Assembly (NCBI GenBank): GCA_030068075.1
Contig: CM057826.1
Location: forward strand, 77,411,312-77,475,311
Origin: Paguma larvata
Lineage: Eukaryota > Chordata > Mammalia > Carnivora > Viverridae
Reading direction: 5' to 3'
DNA: 64,000 nt
The position numbers and the translations under genes were made by a program. Shown in pieces: positions 11,804 through 22,094 of this stretch. The notes under the pieces were generated by a model, which was given only the letters and a program-made list of their open reading frames with translations, was not told the DNA's origin and did not search any database. Each line of letters opens with the position of its first letter. Positions within the stretch are counted from its first letter, which is position 1.

Positions 11804-12022
11804 GGGGTGCCTGGGTGGCTCAGTCGGTTAAGCATTTGACTTCGGCTCAGGTCATGATCTCAGGGTTCATGGGTTTGAGCCCCACGTTGGGTTCTGTGCT
11901 GACAGTTCAAGCCTAGAGCCTGATTCAGATTCTGTGTCTCCCTCTCTCTCTGCCCCTCCCCCGCTCATGTGCTGTCTCTGTCTCAAAAATAAATAAACAT
12001 TAAAAAAATAAAAAAAAATAAA
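11804..12022 (+). mobile_element. CAN-SINE, cat-type
   Basis: Head GGGGTGCCTGGGTGGCTCAG, cat-type body, CT repeat and a tail of AATAAA and A-runs. The left flank CCAACCACAACA (11792-11803) resembles CCAACAACTACAACA at 12024-12038, a plausible decayed target-site duplication. Confidence 0.93.
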
Positions 12023-12106
12023 TCCAACAACTACAACAAAAATTGACCCCTTAAGTTACTGTCTTCATACAAGCAATTATTGAATTTCACAATTTCACAA
12101 AAATGA

Positions 12107-12144
12107 TAATTGTAGCAATGCAAGCTAATTGTAGCAATGCAAAC
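12107..12144. repeat. 19-bp tandem duplication
   Basis: TAATTGTAGCAATGCAAGC (12107-12125) is followed directly by the same 19 bases with one change (12126-12144). A small replication-slippage duplication with no sign of function. Confidence 0.95.
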
Positions 12145-12439
12145 TAATGATCTCCTCTGACCACTCTCTACAAATTTTAAGTCAGCTCAGGTAAAATTAT
12201 ATTGGAGGTGATCACAAATAAAAATGTTGACTATGCCCTCTGTAATGTGTAATTTGACATTTGATAATAATGCTAAATTATTTCACCATATTTTAAAAGC
12301 CCAGGACATTGTTCAAATGCCACTGGCAATGAAGAGTTGGAGAGTCAATATATTTATTCCCTTAATATACAAAAGACCTAAATCAATAAGTTTTCAAAAC
12401 ATAGAGGACCGACTCACCTTCTTCAATTAGAAATGATAT

Positions 12440-12630
12440 GGATTAGGAGTAAGTTTTAGATCCAATGAGTTCAAAACCTGATTTCCTAATTTATTAATTT
12501 TATGATCTTAACTTCTCTACAGTTTTTTCACCTGAAAAAGGAAAAAAAAAATCCTCTACAGAGCACTGCTCTGGGGATTAAAAGAGATGATTTACAAAGT
12601 GTTTTGCACAATTTGTGGCACATATAGAGA
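12440..12630 (+). mobile_element. MIR SINE
   Basis: The sense-strand MIR order is readable: a diverged tRNA-derived part ('gagttcaaaacctgatttcc'), 'tttatgatcttaacttctct', 'cagttttttcacctgaaaaa', and then 'ctggggattaaaagagatga...aaagtgttttgcac'. An A-run interrupts the middle. Confidence 0.68.
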
Positions 12631-12912
12631 TGAGCAAAAGATAGCTATAATTCTGTTGTGGAGAAAGAAAGGATGTTTAGAATGCCATAGTTTGAATGCC
12701 TACAAATATATCAGCTTTTATATACTATCTTGGTTTCAGGAAATCTTTGATGTAGCTTATAAAGATATTTAAAATACAAAGTCACTAAATCAAAATGTAA
12801 ATACAAAAAACAAAAAGGAAGATGAGGTTAATTTTTAAAGGCAAAATGTCAGAAAAGACAGTTATCTATGGTATAATTCCTAAGATAAACAGAATTATTA
12901 TTTATGAAAATA

Positions 12913-13036
12913 AATCAATAACTGATTAATTTAATTGATTATCAATTTAATTTAATTGATCTAATCAATTTAGTTGATTATCAATTAATTTAATTGATTT
13001 AATCAATTTAATTGATTGTCAATTAATTTAATTGAC
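12913..13036. repeat. AT-rich (TTAATTGAT)-type inverted/tandem repeat
   Basis: About 124 bp built almost entirely from TTAATTGAT, ATCAATTTAA, ATCAATTAA and close variants. The motifs run in both orientations, so much of the block can pair with itself. It is nearly pure A/T with regular G and C singletons. It looks like a cryptic microsatellite that evolved from a short palindromic seed; it is not a known transposon end. Confidence 0.9.
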
Positions 13037-13784
13037 ACTAAAGCAAAGCAAGAATTTTTTTCCCAAGAGTCTTTTAAAATGAGGGTAAAAAGTGTAATGA
13101 AAAATATCTTCAATAATATCCTTACAAAAGATAAATTTCACATACTTTCTCAATATGGACACCATACCAAATTGCAGTAACATATTTTTTAATAAAATCA
13201 GAAATCCCATACTAGAAATGAAGAGCACTTTTTTGAATTTGAGAAAGCAATAATATAAGTAGACTTGGTACTGGGTTTACAAAGAATTCCCCACAGCGTC
13301 CATTCCTGCACGAAGCAGAAATCTGTAACAGACAGACGTCGTCTCATCCAACAAGCCCACCACCCTCTACACTAGTTCATCTGGAAAAGTGTTTTCATAG
13401 AAGAAGGAGAAAGCAGGCACTTTTTGCCTTTAAATAATTTGAATGAATGGAAATTATTTTTCTAACGGAGACAAGAATTACACTGGAAATCCTAACTGTA
13501 AGAACTCGGTAGAATTTAAGCTTTATCACCTCCCACATTTGTTAAACACTATTATCTCTTAGGATATGATCAAAACTATGAAAATGAAAGGGGCAACAAG
13601 TAAGAAAGATTGCATTCCACATCACTGCCAGTCTGGAAAGGAGGAAAGGGACCAAGGGAAAGAGACAGGAAGTCCTCTGGAGTAGACTCTGAAATGGTGC
13701 TCAGGGTGAGCATTTGTTGGCTGAAGTTGAGCAGCTGAAAACAAACAAACAAAAAAAAGTAGAGGCAGATAACAGAAAGAGAAT
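13037..13784. other. Unassigned sequence
   Basis: No recognised repeat or exon. A small (AAAC)n patch lies at about 13740-13757, just before a MIR. Confidence 0.4.
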
Positions 13785-14010
13785 AATAATAATGCTTTAT
13801 CTCTACTAAGTGCTAACTGGGCACTTTAAGTATCTAATTTCAAGCTCATAACAGTCTTAAGAGGGAAGTACTATTATTACTCTCCCTTTTTGACAATAAG
13901 GAAAGGAAACATACAAAAAGATCAAATCATTTGATCTTCCACATAGTTTGTGAATGGCAAAGACAGGCTTCGAAGGCAGGCACTTTAACTCCAAAGCTCT
14001 CTCCCAAGGC
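13785..14010 (-). mobile_element. Antisense MIR SINE
   Basis: Blocks in antisense MIR order: 'aataataatgcttta', 'taagtgctaactgggcactt', 'aagtactattattactctcc' and 'gacaggcttcgaaggcaggc', followed by 'actttaactccaaagctct'. Length and block order fit a near-complete MIR. Confidence 0.78.
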
Positions 14011-15009
14011 CCCACACCACATAAAAACTGCACTCGCACAACTAATACAATGTCTCACCACCTAAATCAGCTTTGAACTTTAAAGAGCTAACCTTTAGAT
14101 GCCTGCCCAACCACTGGGGGAAATCACTGAGGTCACTGTCAATAAGAAATTACAATTATTCATATCTATTCATGAAATATGACATTTATAGTTTTCTTGA
14201 TCACCAGGCTAGCAACTCGAAAGTTCACTTTTGAAATTTAAGGGCACTTTAGATATCACGTAAAATGTTAAGCAAAAACCTATCATCAACTCTGGAGCAT
14301 ACATACCCAATAATTGCTTTACTCTTAAAGGGTGCAAAAATCCCCCTAGTCAAATAACAGGCCTGGAATAATCTGCACAGAATCTAAACCTGGTTTGGTA
14401 ACATATGGGCAGTTTAAGGTACACATGTCCCAATGATGACATTTTGTTCAAAGAATGGGCATAGTCTTTTAAAAACTAATCAAGGGTAAAAGGAAGATAA
14501 CTGCAACACTAGTCATTAAAGTCAACTGATGTCCTATTCAAATACCAAGGGACAGGGTAAACAAGGCAATAGGAAATAAAATAAAATGAGATTGAGATCA
14601 CTTTGTCAATATCTTCAGTCCACATTATTATGTATTAATAGCTGCTGTAATCCTCATTTCTGTAAAACAATTTGCATTGTTCTGTTGCCACTGTTACTAA
14701 GTTGCCTAATATTTATAACAGGATCAATGTTGAAAGTGTTTATTGTTGTCATTAAAAAATACAAATATGAATGAGTATTTCTCATTAAGCAAATAACCAT
14801 GTATGACATTCCTCTTTTGAAGATACCAGGCACATCATATGTGACAGGAATAAAAAGAGGAATACAGAAAAAAAAGTGAGGTCACTGGCTTTAAGGAGTT
14901 TACACATTTAGATGAAAAAAAGTGAAACTTATAATAAATTACTTTAAATCTGAGTCAATCACATAGTTGAAGATATTTAGAATTAGAAAATATTAAAAAG
15001 GAAGAAGAA
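14011..15009. other. Unassigned sequence
   Basis: About 1 kb of AT-rich DNA without an identifiable repeat or gene. The 62-codon frame at 14586-14774 has no recognisable feature. Confidence 0.4.
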
Positions 15010-15030
15010 TTAAAAATATTTCAAATTTTA

Positions 15031-15250
15031 GGGGCACCTGAGTGGCTCACTCAGTTAAATGTCCGACTTCGGTTCAGGTCATGATCTCACCGTTCCTGAG
15101 TTCGAGCCCCGCGATGGGCTCTGTGCTGACAGCTCAGAGCCTGGAGTCTGTTTCGGATTCTGTGTCTCCCTCTCTCTCTGTGCCCCTCTTCTGCTCATGC
15201 TCGCTCTCTCTCTCTCTCTCTCTCAAAAATAAATAAACATTTAAAAAAAT
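15031..15250 (+). mobile_element. CAN-SINE, cat-type, with perfect 21-bp TSD
   Basis: Head GGGGCACCTGAGTGGCTCAC, cat-type body, a (CT)n run and an A-tail. A 21-bp target-site duplication (15010-15030 and 15251-15271, starting TTAAAAATATTTCAAATTTT) is identical on both sides by eye, so the insertion is fairly recent. Confidence 0.96.
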
Positions 15251-15271
15251 TTAAAAATATTTCAAATTTTA

Positions 15272-16465
15272 GGATTAGATCATTTAAAGAAAAGCAAAAG
15301 GCACAGTTGAACTGCCTTAAAAGTTTCTGGCATCATAGTTAGCTCAATCTCTACACAGAATTTAGGAAATGGGGAAAATTTTGTTTAAGCAAATGTAAGG
15401 ACAAAGTTGATGATCGGGATTATTAAATTTTGGTGAGAAAACTTTTTCATATCTAAAATTCTGAAAAATTATCAGTCAATCAAATAAATACTGCATGCTT
15501 TATTGACAGATATAATTGGAAAAATTGTTTATGGAAAGAAGAGGAAACTGAATAGAACCTCAGGCCTTGGGACCCTAAGGAAAAGAGAATTAAAAATACC
15601 ATGAAATAGGCAAAGCAGAGGGGGAAAAATTTAAGTAGACAATTTTAAGAAAAGATAGGCCCTTTGTTTTAATATGTTTGCAGAAAAGATAGGCCCTTCG
15701 TTTTAATATGTTTGCAAACCTTCACTAAGACTTCTAATGTACAAGCATTTACAAAATCATCTCTGTTTTTCCATCAGGAAGTTGAACAATAGGTATATTA
15801 GTCCAATAATTCAGAAGACACTTTCATTATGTTGAATATGCTATTAAAACTGTTTTGTGACCTGTGGACACATACCAACCTTCAGAGATCTCCCACTGAG
15901 AAGCCAACCTTGGAAAAAACCAACAACTGTCTTATAATCCACCAAGTAAACAATCCTCAAGCAGATATCCCAGAGCTGATTCTTCCATCACACTGAGCTT
16001 CATTTGGAAAATAGCTACTTAAAATAAAATACTAAAATCCATGCCAACAATGTAAAGGTATCAGAAGCTTGACTTCTGAATTTCTCATCATTATTTTAAT
16101 ACTTTCAACCAATGAGTCTTTAGGAAAGAAATTTTTCTATTGGAGGTTAATAATGTGTTCATTATGCCCCCCATATGGTTAGTGAAGAAGAGAGAACTGG
16201 CTTGGAGTGAGAATAAAGAATCAAAAACAATTTCTTAAATTCCAGGCTTCCATGTAGTGAGAACATACTAAAATAATGGATGTAAGTGTTTCTCACAAAG
16301 TTGATCAAATTCAAGGAACTACTATTATAAACTCAATGTGTATATCTTAAAAACTTCTAAATGGCATAATAATAAGAACATATCAAACATATCAACGAGA
16401 TAATTGATGCCACTTTTATAGGTCAAAAAACTAGATCACAGTAACAAACCATCCCATTAGCTCAG
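15272..16465. other. Unassigned sequence
   Basis: No recognised transposon or exon apart from a 34-bp tandem duplication at 15648-15715 (listed separately). Confidence 0.4.
15648..15715. repeat. 34-bp tandem duplication
   Basis: Two adjacent 34-bp units (15648-15681 and 15682-15715), each beginning AGAAAAGATAGGCCCTT with at most one difference, differ at one base by hand (T/C). The unit is not a known repeat monomer. Recent local slippage is the simplest explanation. Confidence 0.95.
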
Positions 16466-16600
16466 TTGATTAAGCAGGTTGTGGAGGACCTATTACATGC
16501 TAGGCATTGTGCTAAAGCTCTGGGGATAGAAAACCTAACAGGAACGGCCCCTGCCCTCTGGAACTTATACTTATTCCACTGACTAAAAATGTACATTATC
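16466..16600 (-). mobile_element. L2 3'-end fragment
   Basis: 'cctattacatgctaggcattg', 'gctaaagctctggggataga' and 'cccctgccctctggaactta' are the reverse complement of the L2 3' terminus in correct order. Short and diverged. Confidence 0.68.
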
Positions 16601-18210
16601 TTATAAATAATGAAAATGATAACACTGTCTGAGCCGAACAGTTATTTTATTTGGCTTTCCATGTACAAGAACAGCATGTATTGAAGCACAAAATAAAATA
16701 AAAATGGAAGAGTGATGCTGCCATCTGAATATCCATTAAAAACCCATATAAAAATCCCACTTCCATTAATGTGTAAGCTTGACTAAAACAAAGAACTAAC
16801 ATCTTCCCCTCCTCCCACAAAGACTCCAGTGAAATGTTGTTTGGAAGTTTTAGATAATTATCTTATCTCTTCAATTGATATGTGCACATAAAGTCTAAGA
16901 GTCAACTCTCAATCCTCAGCAAGATTTCCTCAGATACTTTGATGCAGCAGAAACACTCCAGCTCCAGGTGGTTTCGATTTGAATAGCAGATCTCAAACAA
17001 GATGAACTTGACCTGAAAAGGAATTTATCTAACTCAAATATTTCAAGCGCCTTTTATTATTTTCATGAAAAAGAAAAAAATTCAAAAACTTTCTTGGGGT
17101 TTGGGAATTCACAATCCAAGCAAGAAATTCTGGGTTGCAGAGTTTAGTTATAAAGGAAAAATGAGAGCATCTCAGCATTTCAAAATTGCTAAAACTTAGG
17201 AATAAAAAAAATCTCACCATGTTATAAAGAAGTTAATAAGCAGTATTCTCCCAAGTTTGCAGCAAAATCTTTCCTCCACTTCTGATAAGATGAATGCAAG
17301 CTCTTGTTTGTAGCTAAAAAGGGTAGTTTCTCAAAACTTATATTTTTGTCTTAATAATTTTTTTCCTAACTAAATTGAAACTGACCAACGAGATTTTGAA
17401 AGGACCCCATTATTTGACACTAACCTATAATCATAGACATTTTCTCCAATCATTGAAATAGCTTAAATAATTAGAAATAATGATTAATACCATTTGAATC
17501 CCTGCCAACCTAAAAGACACAATTTTGCAATAGGAAAGGAAAATTAGAATGCTTAATTGCAAAAGGAAGATAAGAAATATTCTGACTGAAAAAAACAGAC
17601 TAAATTTAGATAAGAATTATACTCATCTTTCTGTCACAATACCACAACCATTTGGTTTAACTGGTGTGTATTGGGGAAGGGGGGATGTGGGGAAGAGGAT
17701 GAAGAGATCAAAACATCTTGCTTGGTATTAGTCTCTTCTTCTGTCCTTTAATTCCCTCCAAGGAGTGTCCCTGGGAATGCTGCATTGATAGCCCATGGCT
17801 GATTGACCAGGCAGGCACAGACACATTTTCCTATCCTGGAAATCTGCGCCTCTAAGAGAATTAATAACATGATCCCATTCCACTTACACTTCAATTGAAC
17901 TTACAAATGAAATCTGCAGACTAGGATGATCAATTGTATTTCTTGGCTTGATTCAACCTCAGAGTTTCACCTCCAAAATGCTGACTGTGTAAGCCTGCTG
18001 AAACTAATCTGGGTCTTTCTTTAAGCAAGTTCTGTCCTGATCAAGTTGTCATTTTTTTATTTTGTTTTCATTAAAATGAATATGAGCTCAAATACTGGGT
18101 GGAGTTAGTCCCTATGATTATTACAAACTACTTATTCAAAAGAGTGAAACCATGAAAGGATTAGATCCTGATGACTGTCCTATTTAACAATTATAACAGC
18201 TAGGGACAAC
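16601..18210. other. Unassigned sequence
   Basis: About 1.6 kb without a recognised repeat, RNA gene or coding segment. Confidence 0.4.
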
Positions 18211-18487
18211 AACAAAAACAAGTATTTATTATATCCCTATCCTGTACCATGCACCATGCTAGATAGTAAGGGTACAAGTCAAAACATAACTGCTCCTCCA
18301 AGAGGTGCACCAAATATACAATGAATTAACATGCCAAGCACTATTCTATATGTTGAGGAGACAGAACTGAACATCATATGGCCTTTTAAAAGCAACATTT
18401 CAGGGACATAGATAGGCAACTTTTAGAAAATCACATGGTCACTTTAGATGGTGAGAAAGTTCCACAAAATAAAATGTAAAAATAAGC
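18211..18487 (-). mobile_element. L2, left part of a copy split by L1
   Basis: Antisense L2 blocks 'aagtatttattatatccct', 'taccatgcaccatgctagat' and a 'tttagatggtgagaaagttc'-type block run up to the L1 5' end at 18488. The next expected L2 block ('cagtggtcagggaaggtctc') resumes on the far side of the L1 at about 25970, so both parts belong to one L2. Confidence 0.7.
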
Positions 18488-19789
18488 GGGCACTTCCAGG
18501 GAAAATGGCAGAGTAGGAATACCCTTAAGCTCACCTTGTCCCATGAACACATCTAGGTAATACCCACATTAGTGTAAATAACTCAGAAAATGAACCAAAG
18601 AACTGATCAAATAGACTCTCCACAACTAAAGGTAGAGAAGAGGCCACATCGAAGAGGGAAGGAAGGGCAGAGACATGGTTGACAGCTAAACACACCTGTG
18701 AACTGTCTGCAGGAGGAAGGAAAACCACAGCATGAAGAGAGGAAAGAAACAGACCCTCACCCCTGAAACCCCAGGCACTGGTAACCTGCATGAGGAAGAC
18801 AAATCCCCAAAACATTTGGCTTTGAAACCAGACAGGCCAACAATCTGCAGGGCTTAACACCCAGAACTTTAAAACTCCGAAGGCTTGGGTCTGGGACAGC
18901 CAGGAGGGTGATATGAAACTGAGTCCCCACCCTTAAAGAGGTAGAACAACAAACAATCCTATGGAGATACAGCATAGGAGCAACTGCTGGAAAAATGCCT
19001 GGGATATACAGGTAGGATATTTATTTACTGATCACAGAATGTGTGCTGGAGGAGCAGGGATCTTTGGGAGACTTCCCCAAGAACAAAAGAGTAGGTGGAC
19101 ACCATTTCCCTTTCCCATCCCCCAGCCTAGACCCAGACACCTGCAGGAATCAGTGCAGTGCCAATACTTGCTAACTACTTGCTAACAGCATGCCCCACCC
19201 CTGCATTCTCCTGCAGACACACCCCCTCCAGTACACCCTTGGCAGCAGCCCATCCAAAGTGATGCCACAACCTGGCAGTGTTCAGGAAGCCCCAACAGGG
19301 ACCTATCCCATTCCAAAGTGATCCTGCACCAGGGAGAGGGAAGATAGCCACATACCTCAGTCCCATTGCAGCCCCAGCAGTGAGCTGAGGGCAGACATCT
19401 GGTCTGACTAAAGGCCCTGCCCACCAATGAAAGTTTCTCAGGGAACAACATAGGGAAGTGCCCTACAAGTTCAGTGATGCCAGCCACATCTCTGGCAAAC
19501 TCCTGGTCTGACTCAAGACCAAGGCAGCCCCTGACAGATCCACTAACGACACAGGAACCAAAACCTATCCACAAGGCAAAAAGAGCCATTTCAGAAAACT
19601 GAACTTAAGGTAAAAATGCTCAGCCACAACGGTAGGGCACTTGTGACACAAATGAGACATCCCTGAAGCACAAGGTTTGGTAAACAAGAGACTTTGCACT
19701 GAAGGGAACTACAGGATCTCTTCTTCATAAGACTATTCCTTATGGATGGATAGGATATGAATAGGAGACATAGCTGAATTTCCTAATAC
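18488..19789 (+). promoter_or_regulatory. L1 5' UTR (internal promoter region, decayed)
   Basis: About 1.3 kb of clearly higher GC than its neighbours precedes the ORF1 start. L1 5' UTRs carry the internal RNA polymerase II promoter, and the opening 'gaaaatggcagagtagga' is the usual L1 5' style. Several minus-strand frames here (for example 18531-18860 and 19182-19589) are by-products of the GC-rich sequence. Present promoter activity cannot be judged. Confidence 0.7.
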
Positions 19790-20790
19790 ATGGAAATGGA
19801 CACAGAGTTAGACAAAATGAGGGGACAGAGGAACATGTCCTAAATGAAAGAACAGGATGAGAGACCTAAACAAAACATATATAAGTAATGCGCCTGGGAG
19901 ATAATTAAAGTATTCATCATAAAAATACTCATTGGACTTGAGAAAAGAATGGAGGATCTCAGTGAGATTAAAAAAAAAAAAAAAACATAAAAAGAACCAA
20001 TAAGCGATGAAAAACTCAATAGCTGAAATAAAAAATAAAAAATATACCAAAGGGAACAAATAGTATGCAAAAGGAAGCAGAAGCACAGATCGGCAACTTG
20101 GAGGCAAGAGTCATGGGTATCAATCCAGAACGTAAGAGAGAAAACAAATATAAAATAAAAATAGATTTAGGAAGCAGAAACACAGATCAGAACCTGGAGG
20201 CGAGAGTCATGGAAATCAATCTAGAACATAAGAGAAAACAAATATAAAATAAAAATATATTTAGGAAACTCAGCAACAACATCAAAAGTGTAATAATACC
20301 CACATTGCAAGGACCTCACAAGGAGAATAGAGAGAAAGGAGGGTAGAAAATACATTTGAAGAAATAATAGCTGAAAACTTTCTTAATCTGGGGGGAAAAA
20401 AACAGAAATCCAGATCCAGGAGGCACAGAGAATCCCCAACAAAATCAACTCAAGGAGATCCCTGCCAAGATACATAGTAATTAAATGACAAAAAGTAGTG
20501 ATAAAAAGAGAACTTTAAAAGTAACAAGAGAAAAGAAAAGTTACACACCAGGGAAACCCCATGATTTTTCAGCAGAAACTGTAGGCCACAAGGGAGTGGC
20601 ATGATATATTCAAAATGCTGACAGGAAAAACAAACTGGAACAAACCTGGAGCTAAGAATACATACAGTAAGGCTAACATTCAGAACAGAAGGAGAGATCA
20701 AGAGTTTCCTAGACAAAGTTAAAGGAATTCATAAGCACTTAGACCAGGGCCACAAGAAATATTAAAAGGAACTCCTGGTTGTAAAGGCAA
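19790..20790 (+). pseudogene. Decayed L1 ORF1 (RNA-binding chaperone)
   Basis: ORF1 of intact L1 encodes a coiled-coil RNA-binding protein that packages L1 RNA. The region starts at 'atggacacagagttagacaa' and passes a coiled-coil-coding part. It then reaches 'gaagaaataatagctgaaaa', 'gcagaaactgtaggccacaa' and 'cacaagaaatattaaaagga', which are ordered ORF1 landmarks. A partial internal duplication is visible: the 20080-20150 and 20175-20250 stretches share 'gcagaa.cacagatc', 'ggaggc.agagtcatgg' and 'acaaatataaaataaaaata'. Several frameshifts; no product. Confidence 0.8.
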
Positions 20791-20898
20791 GACCATAAGT
20801 ATGAAAAATAAGAAGCACAAAAGCAGCAAATTAACTATTTCTATAAAAGTCAGTCAAGGGATTCAAAAAATAAGAGGATGTAAAAGTAAGACAACATA

Positions 20899-21116
20899 GG
20901 GGCGCCTGGGTGGCTCAGTCGGTTGAGCGTCCGACTTCGGCTCAGGTCATGATCTCGCGGTCTGTGAGTTCGAGCCCCGCGTCGGGTTCTGTGCTGACGG
21001 CTCAGAACCTGGAGCCTGCTTCACATTCTGTGTTTCTTCCCTCTCTCTCTGCCCCTCCCCCACTCATGCTCTGTCTCTGTCTCATAAATAAACATTAAAA
21101 AATTAAAAAAAAAAAA
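20899..21116 (+). mobile_element. CAN-SINE, cat-type, young, perfect TSD
   Basis: Complete head GGGGCGCCTGGGTGGCTCAG, cat-type body and tail. Target-site duplications AAAAGTAAGACAACATA at 20882-20898 and 21117-21133 are identical by eye. It sits between L1 ORF1 and ORF2. Together with its close match to the cat-type head, this makes it one of the younger insertions here. Confidence 0.97.
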
Positions 21117-21431
21117 AAAAGTAAGACAACATACACCTAAAACATCTTGGGAGAAGAAAGAATGGGTTCAAAGTTAAGCAACCATCAACTTAATATGGGG
21201 ACTGCAATATGAATAAGATATTATATACAAACCTAATGGTAACCACAAATCAAAAGCCAGTAATAGATATGCAAAAAATAAACAGCAAGAAATCCAAGTG
21301 TATCACTAAAGAAAGCCAGCAGACTGTGAGAGAAGAGAGCAAGAGAAGAAGGAAGAGAGAAGAAATACAGAAAATCATAAAAAAGTAACACCATGGCAGT
21401 AAGTACATATCTATAAATAATTACTTTGGTG

Positions 21432-21639
21432 TTTTTTTTTAAGTTTATTTATTTTTTGAGAGAAGGAGAGAGATCATGAACAGGAGAGGGGCAGAGAGAG
21501 GGAAAGAAGATCCCAAGCAGGCTGAACATTGTCAGCACAGAAACCAACACAGGACTTGAACTCATGAACCGTGAGATCATGACATAAGCTGAAACCAAGA
21601 GTCAGATGCTTAACTGAGTGAACCATCCAGGTGCCCCTG
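21432..21639 (-). mobile_element. Antisense CAN-SINE at start of L1 ORF2
   Basis: The reverse complement shows the SINE head (…CCAGGTGCCCC at the right end), the 'gagatcatgacataagctga' body and a T-rich left end. Flanks TAAATAATTACTTTGGTG (21414-21431) and TAAATAATTACTTTGAGTG (21640-21658) are a slightly decayed target-site duplication. The body includes older-type diagnostic bases. Confidence 0.92.
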
Positions 21640-21880
21640 TAAATAATTACTTTGAGTGTAAATGTACTAAACATGCCAATCAAATTCCATAGGGTTATGG
21701 AATGGGTAAAAAAGCAAGACTCATCTATATGCTGCTTAGAAGACACTAATTTTAGACCTCAAGACATGTAGATTGAAAGTCAAAAGATGGAACAGCATTT
21801 ATCCTGTAAATGGAAGTAAAAAAGAAAGCTTGGATGGCAATTTTTGTATCAGACAAAATAGACTTTAAAACATAGCCTGT

Positions 21881-22094
21881 AGGAGTGCCTGGGTGGCCTA
21901 GTTGCTTAAGTGTCTGATTTCTGATTTCAGCTCAGGTTGTGAGCTCACAATAGTGGGATTGAGCCCTGCATCTGGGTCTGTGCTAACAGTGCCAAGGCTG
22001 TTTGGGATTCTCTGTCTCCCTCTCTTTCTGCCTCTACCCTGTGCACTTGTTTTCTCTCTCTCTCTCTCTCTCTTAAAAATAAATAAATAAACAT
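21881..22094 (+). mobile_element. CAN-SINE, older type, in L1 endonuclease
   Basis: The head reads GGAGTGCCTGGGTGGCCTAG. The body is diverged, with 'gtgggattgagccctgcatc', a (CT)n run and AAATAAATAAA near the end. The L1 flank AAAACATAGCCTGTA is partly repeated on the right (…AAAGACTGTAA), a decayed target-site duplication. Confidence 0.9.

Noticed and set aside
11804..11900. tRNA-like A- and B-box sequences in SINE heads
   Set aside because: These are the tRNA-derived promoters of CAN-SINEs. The cloverleaf is degenerate and followed by SINE body, so they are not tRNA genes.
18531..19589. Cluster of minus-strand frames (109, 72, 63 and 135 codons)
   Set aside because: They lie antisense to the GC-richer L1 5' UTR and overlap each other. 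Absence of A/T-rich stops explains them.
20080..20250. Possible CRISPR-like direct repeats
   Set aside because: Only two diverged units in an L1 ORF1 remnant of a mammalian genome. No array of regular repeats and spacers exists anywhere in the window.
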